Assembly (NCBI RefSeq): GCF_001423695.1
Contig: NZ_LMOZ01000001.1
Location: 1,436,443-1,500,442, forward strand
Origin: Leifsonia sp. Leaf336
GTDB lineage: Bacteria > Actinomycetota > Actinomycetes > Actinomycetales > Microbacteriaceae
Reading direction: 5' to 3'
Length of the DNA stretch: 64,000 nt
A model generated the notes under the pieces. It had not been told where the DNA came from and searched no databases. It saw only the letters and a list, made by a program, of their open reading frames with translations. This document shows, one piece after another, positions 63,246 through 64,000 of this stretch; within the stretch, counting starts at the first letter, position 1, and every line of letters starts with the position of its first letter. The translations under genes and the position numbers were made by a program.

Positions 63246-63851
63246 GTGACTGACCAGGAGACCACCACCACCGCACCCCGCCGAGTCGTCGTCGCGGAGG
63301 ACGAGTCGCTCATCCGGCTCGACATCGTCGAGACACTGCGCGACAACGGTTTCGAGGTCGTCGGCGAGGCCGGAGACGGCGAGACCGCGGTCGCGCTCGC
63401 GACCGAGCTGCGCCCCGACCTGGTCGTCATGGACGTCAAGATGCCCCAGCTCGACGGCATCTCCGCGGCTGAGCGGCTCTCCAAGAACCACATCGCGCCG
63501 GTCGTTCTGCTGACCGCGTTCAGCCAGAAGGAGCTCGTGGAGCGCGCGACCGAGGCCGGTGCACTGGCCTACGTCGTCAAGCCGTTCACCCCCAACGACC
63601 TCCTGCCGGCGATCGAGATCGCCCTCGCGCGTTACCAGCAGATCATCGCGCTGGAGGCCGAGGTCTCCGACATGGTGCAGCGTTTCGAGACCCGCAAGCT
63701 GGTCGACCGCGCCAAGGGCCTCCTCAACGAGAAGATGGGACTCAGCGAGCCCGACGCGTTCCGCTGGATCCAGAAGGCGTCGATGGACCGCCGCCTCACC
63801 ATGCACGACGTCGCCCAGGCGATCATCGAGCAGCTCGCCCCCAAGAAGTAA
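63246..63851 (+). CDS. pdtaR: ANTAR-domain response regulator
   Basis: A 201-residue regulator. An N-terminal receiver domain has the acidic pair in VAEDESLIRLD, the phosphorylated Asp in LVVMDVKMPQLDG, and the Thr/Lys switch (LLTAF, VVKPF). A C-terminal ANTAR domain (RKLVDRAKGLLNEKMGLSEPDAFRWIQKASMDRR) binds tandem RNA hairpins to control transcription antitermination or translation. It corresponds to PdtaR (Rv1626) of mycobacteria, partnered there by the kinase PdtaS. The sensor kinase gene is not in this window. Start is GTG 63246. Confidence 0.9.
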   Translation: MTDQETTTTAPRRVVVAEDESLIRLDIVETLRDNGFEVVGEAGDGETAVALATELRPDLVVMDVKMPQLDGISAAERLSKNHIAPVVLLTAFSQKELVERATEAGALAYVVKPFTPNDLLPAIEIALARYQQIIALEAEVSDMVQRFETRKLVDRAKGLLNEKMGLSEPDAFRWIQKASMDRRLTMHDVAQAIIEQLAPKK

Positions 63852-63869
63852 CTCGGGGCCCGCCGGGCG

Positions 63870-64000
63870 CTACAGGTCTTTGATCAGGTTCGTGATGCGG
63901 ATGGTCGAGCAGCGGCGGCCGCGATCGTCGGTGACGGTGATCTCGTGCGTCGTGAGCGTGCGACCGAGGTGGATGGGCGTGCAGACGCCGGTCACGTAGC
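63870..64000 (-). CDS. Hotdog-fold thioesterase (PaaI type), 5' end outside window
   Basis: On the minus strand the last 42 codons of a gene are visible, reading YVTGVCTPIHLGRTLTTHEI and then VTDDRGRRCSTIRI. This is the C-terminal beta-sheet of a PaaI/YdiI-type acyl-CoA thioesterase, where ATPIHxGR is the hallmark. The start and most of the protein are beyond base 64000. It converges on pdtaR with 18 bases between stops. Confidence 0.75.
   Translation of the reverse strand, partial: YVTGVCTPIHLGRTLTTHEITVTDDRGRRCSTIRITNLIKDL

Noticed and set aside
63852-63869. Terminator between pdtaR and the thioesterase gene
   Set aside because: The GCCCG/CGGGC arms are separated by a single base and cannot form a stable loop.

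Overview
The window is a GC-rich (roughly 70% by eye) stretch of an actinobacterial chromosome. Its gene order (alaS-ruvX-mltG-aroE, aroC-aroK-aroB-aroQ-efp-nusB, pyrR-pyrB-pyrC-carA-carB-pyrF-gmk-rpoZ-coaBC-metK-priA-fmt, hisF-hisI-trpE-trpC-trpB-trpA-lgt, pyk, pdtaR) follows the classical actinobacterial plan. Gene content and protein style suggest Microbacteriaceae, probably Leifsonia-like; that family assignment is inference. Coding density is very high, no stretch over 300 bases lacks a gene, and no insertion sequence, phage gene, CRISPR array or rRNA gene is visible.

Layout. (1) 1-4463: tail of rpsD with a terminator, two small envelope proteins, alaS, ruvX. (2) 4453-11515: mltG and the shikimate pathway genes aroE, aroC, aroK, aroB and aroQ, with an acetyltransferase and a small conserved protein interleaved. 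(3) 11616-13320: efp, nusB and a thioredoxin-fold lipoprotein. (4) 13398-23128: a tightly overlapping pyrimidine operon led by pyrR, ending in a gmk whose product carries an N-terminal mIHF-like DNA-binding domain. (5) 23220-31235: rpoZ, coaBC, metK, priA, fmt, rsmB, rpe. (6) 31244-32449: a reverse-strand MFS transporter. (7) 32579-49070: a co-directional his/trp/glt block (hisE, hisG, hisF, hisI, trpE, two small Trp-linked membrane proteins, trpC, trpB, trpA, lgt, gltB, gltD, pyk) closed by a strong terminator. (8) 49218-64000: less conserved single-gene units on both strands: a LolA-like secreted protein with an ABC-2 exporter, an EamA transporter, acetyltransferase, hydrolases, phosphoketolase, VOC protein, flavin oxidoreductase, thioredoxin, an FBP-domain protein, tRNA-Leu(CAA), the ANTAR response regulator pdtaR, and the end of a thioesterase gene.

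How the genes work together. The first half makes chorismate and UMP together with translation and transcription factors (AlaRS, EF-P, NusB, omega, Fmt, RsmB). The middle turns chorismate and PRPP into Trp and His, and provides glutamate and pyruvate (GltBD, Pyk). A PyrR-binding leader before pyrR suggests translational feedback by UMP.

The most unusual things seen are the mIHF-Gmk fusion, a roughly 125-residue acidic, repeat-built N-terminal extension on AroE, and a recurring TANNNT hexamer exactly 6-7 nt before the start codon of many single genes, which points to widespread leaderless transcription. I did not find a convincing new multi-gene system; most of the window is core metabolism.
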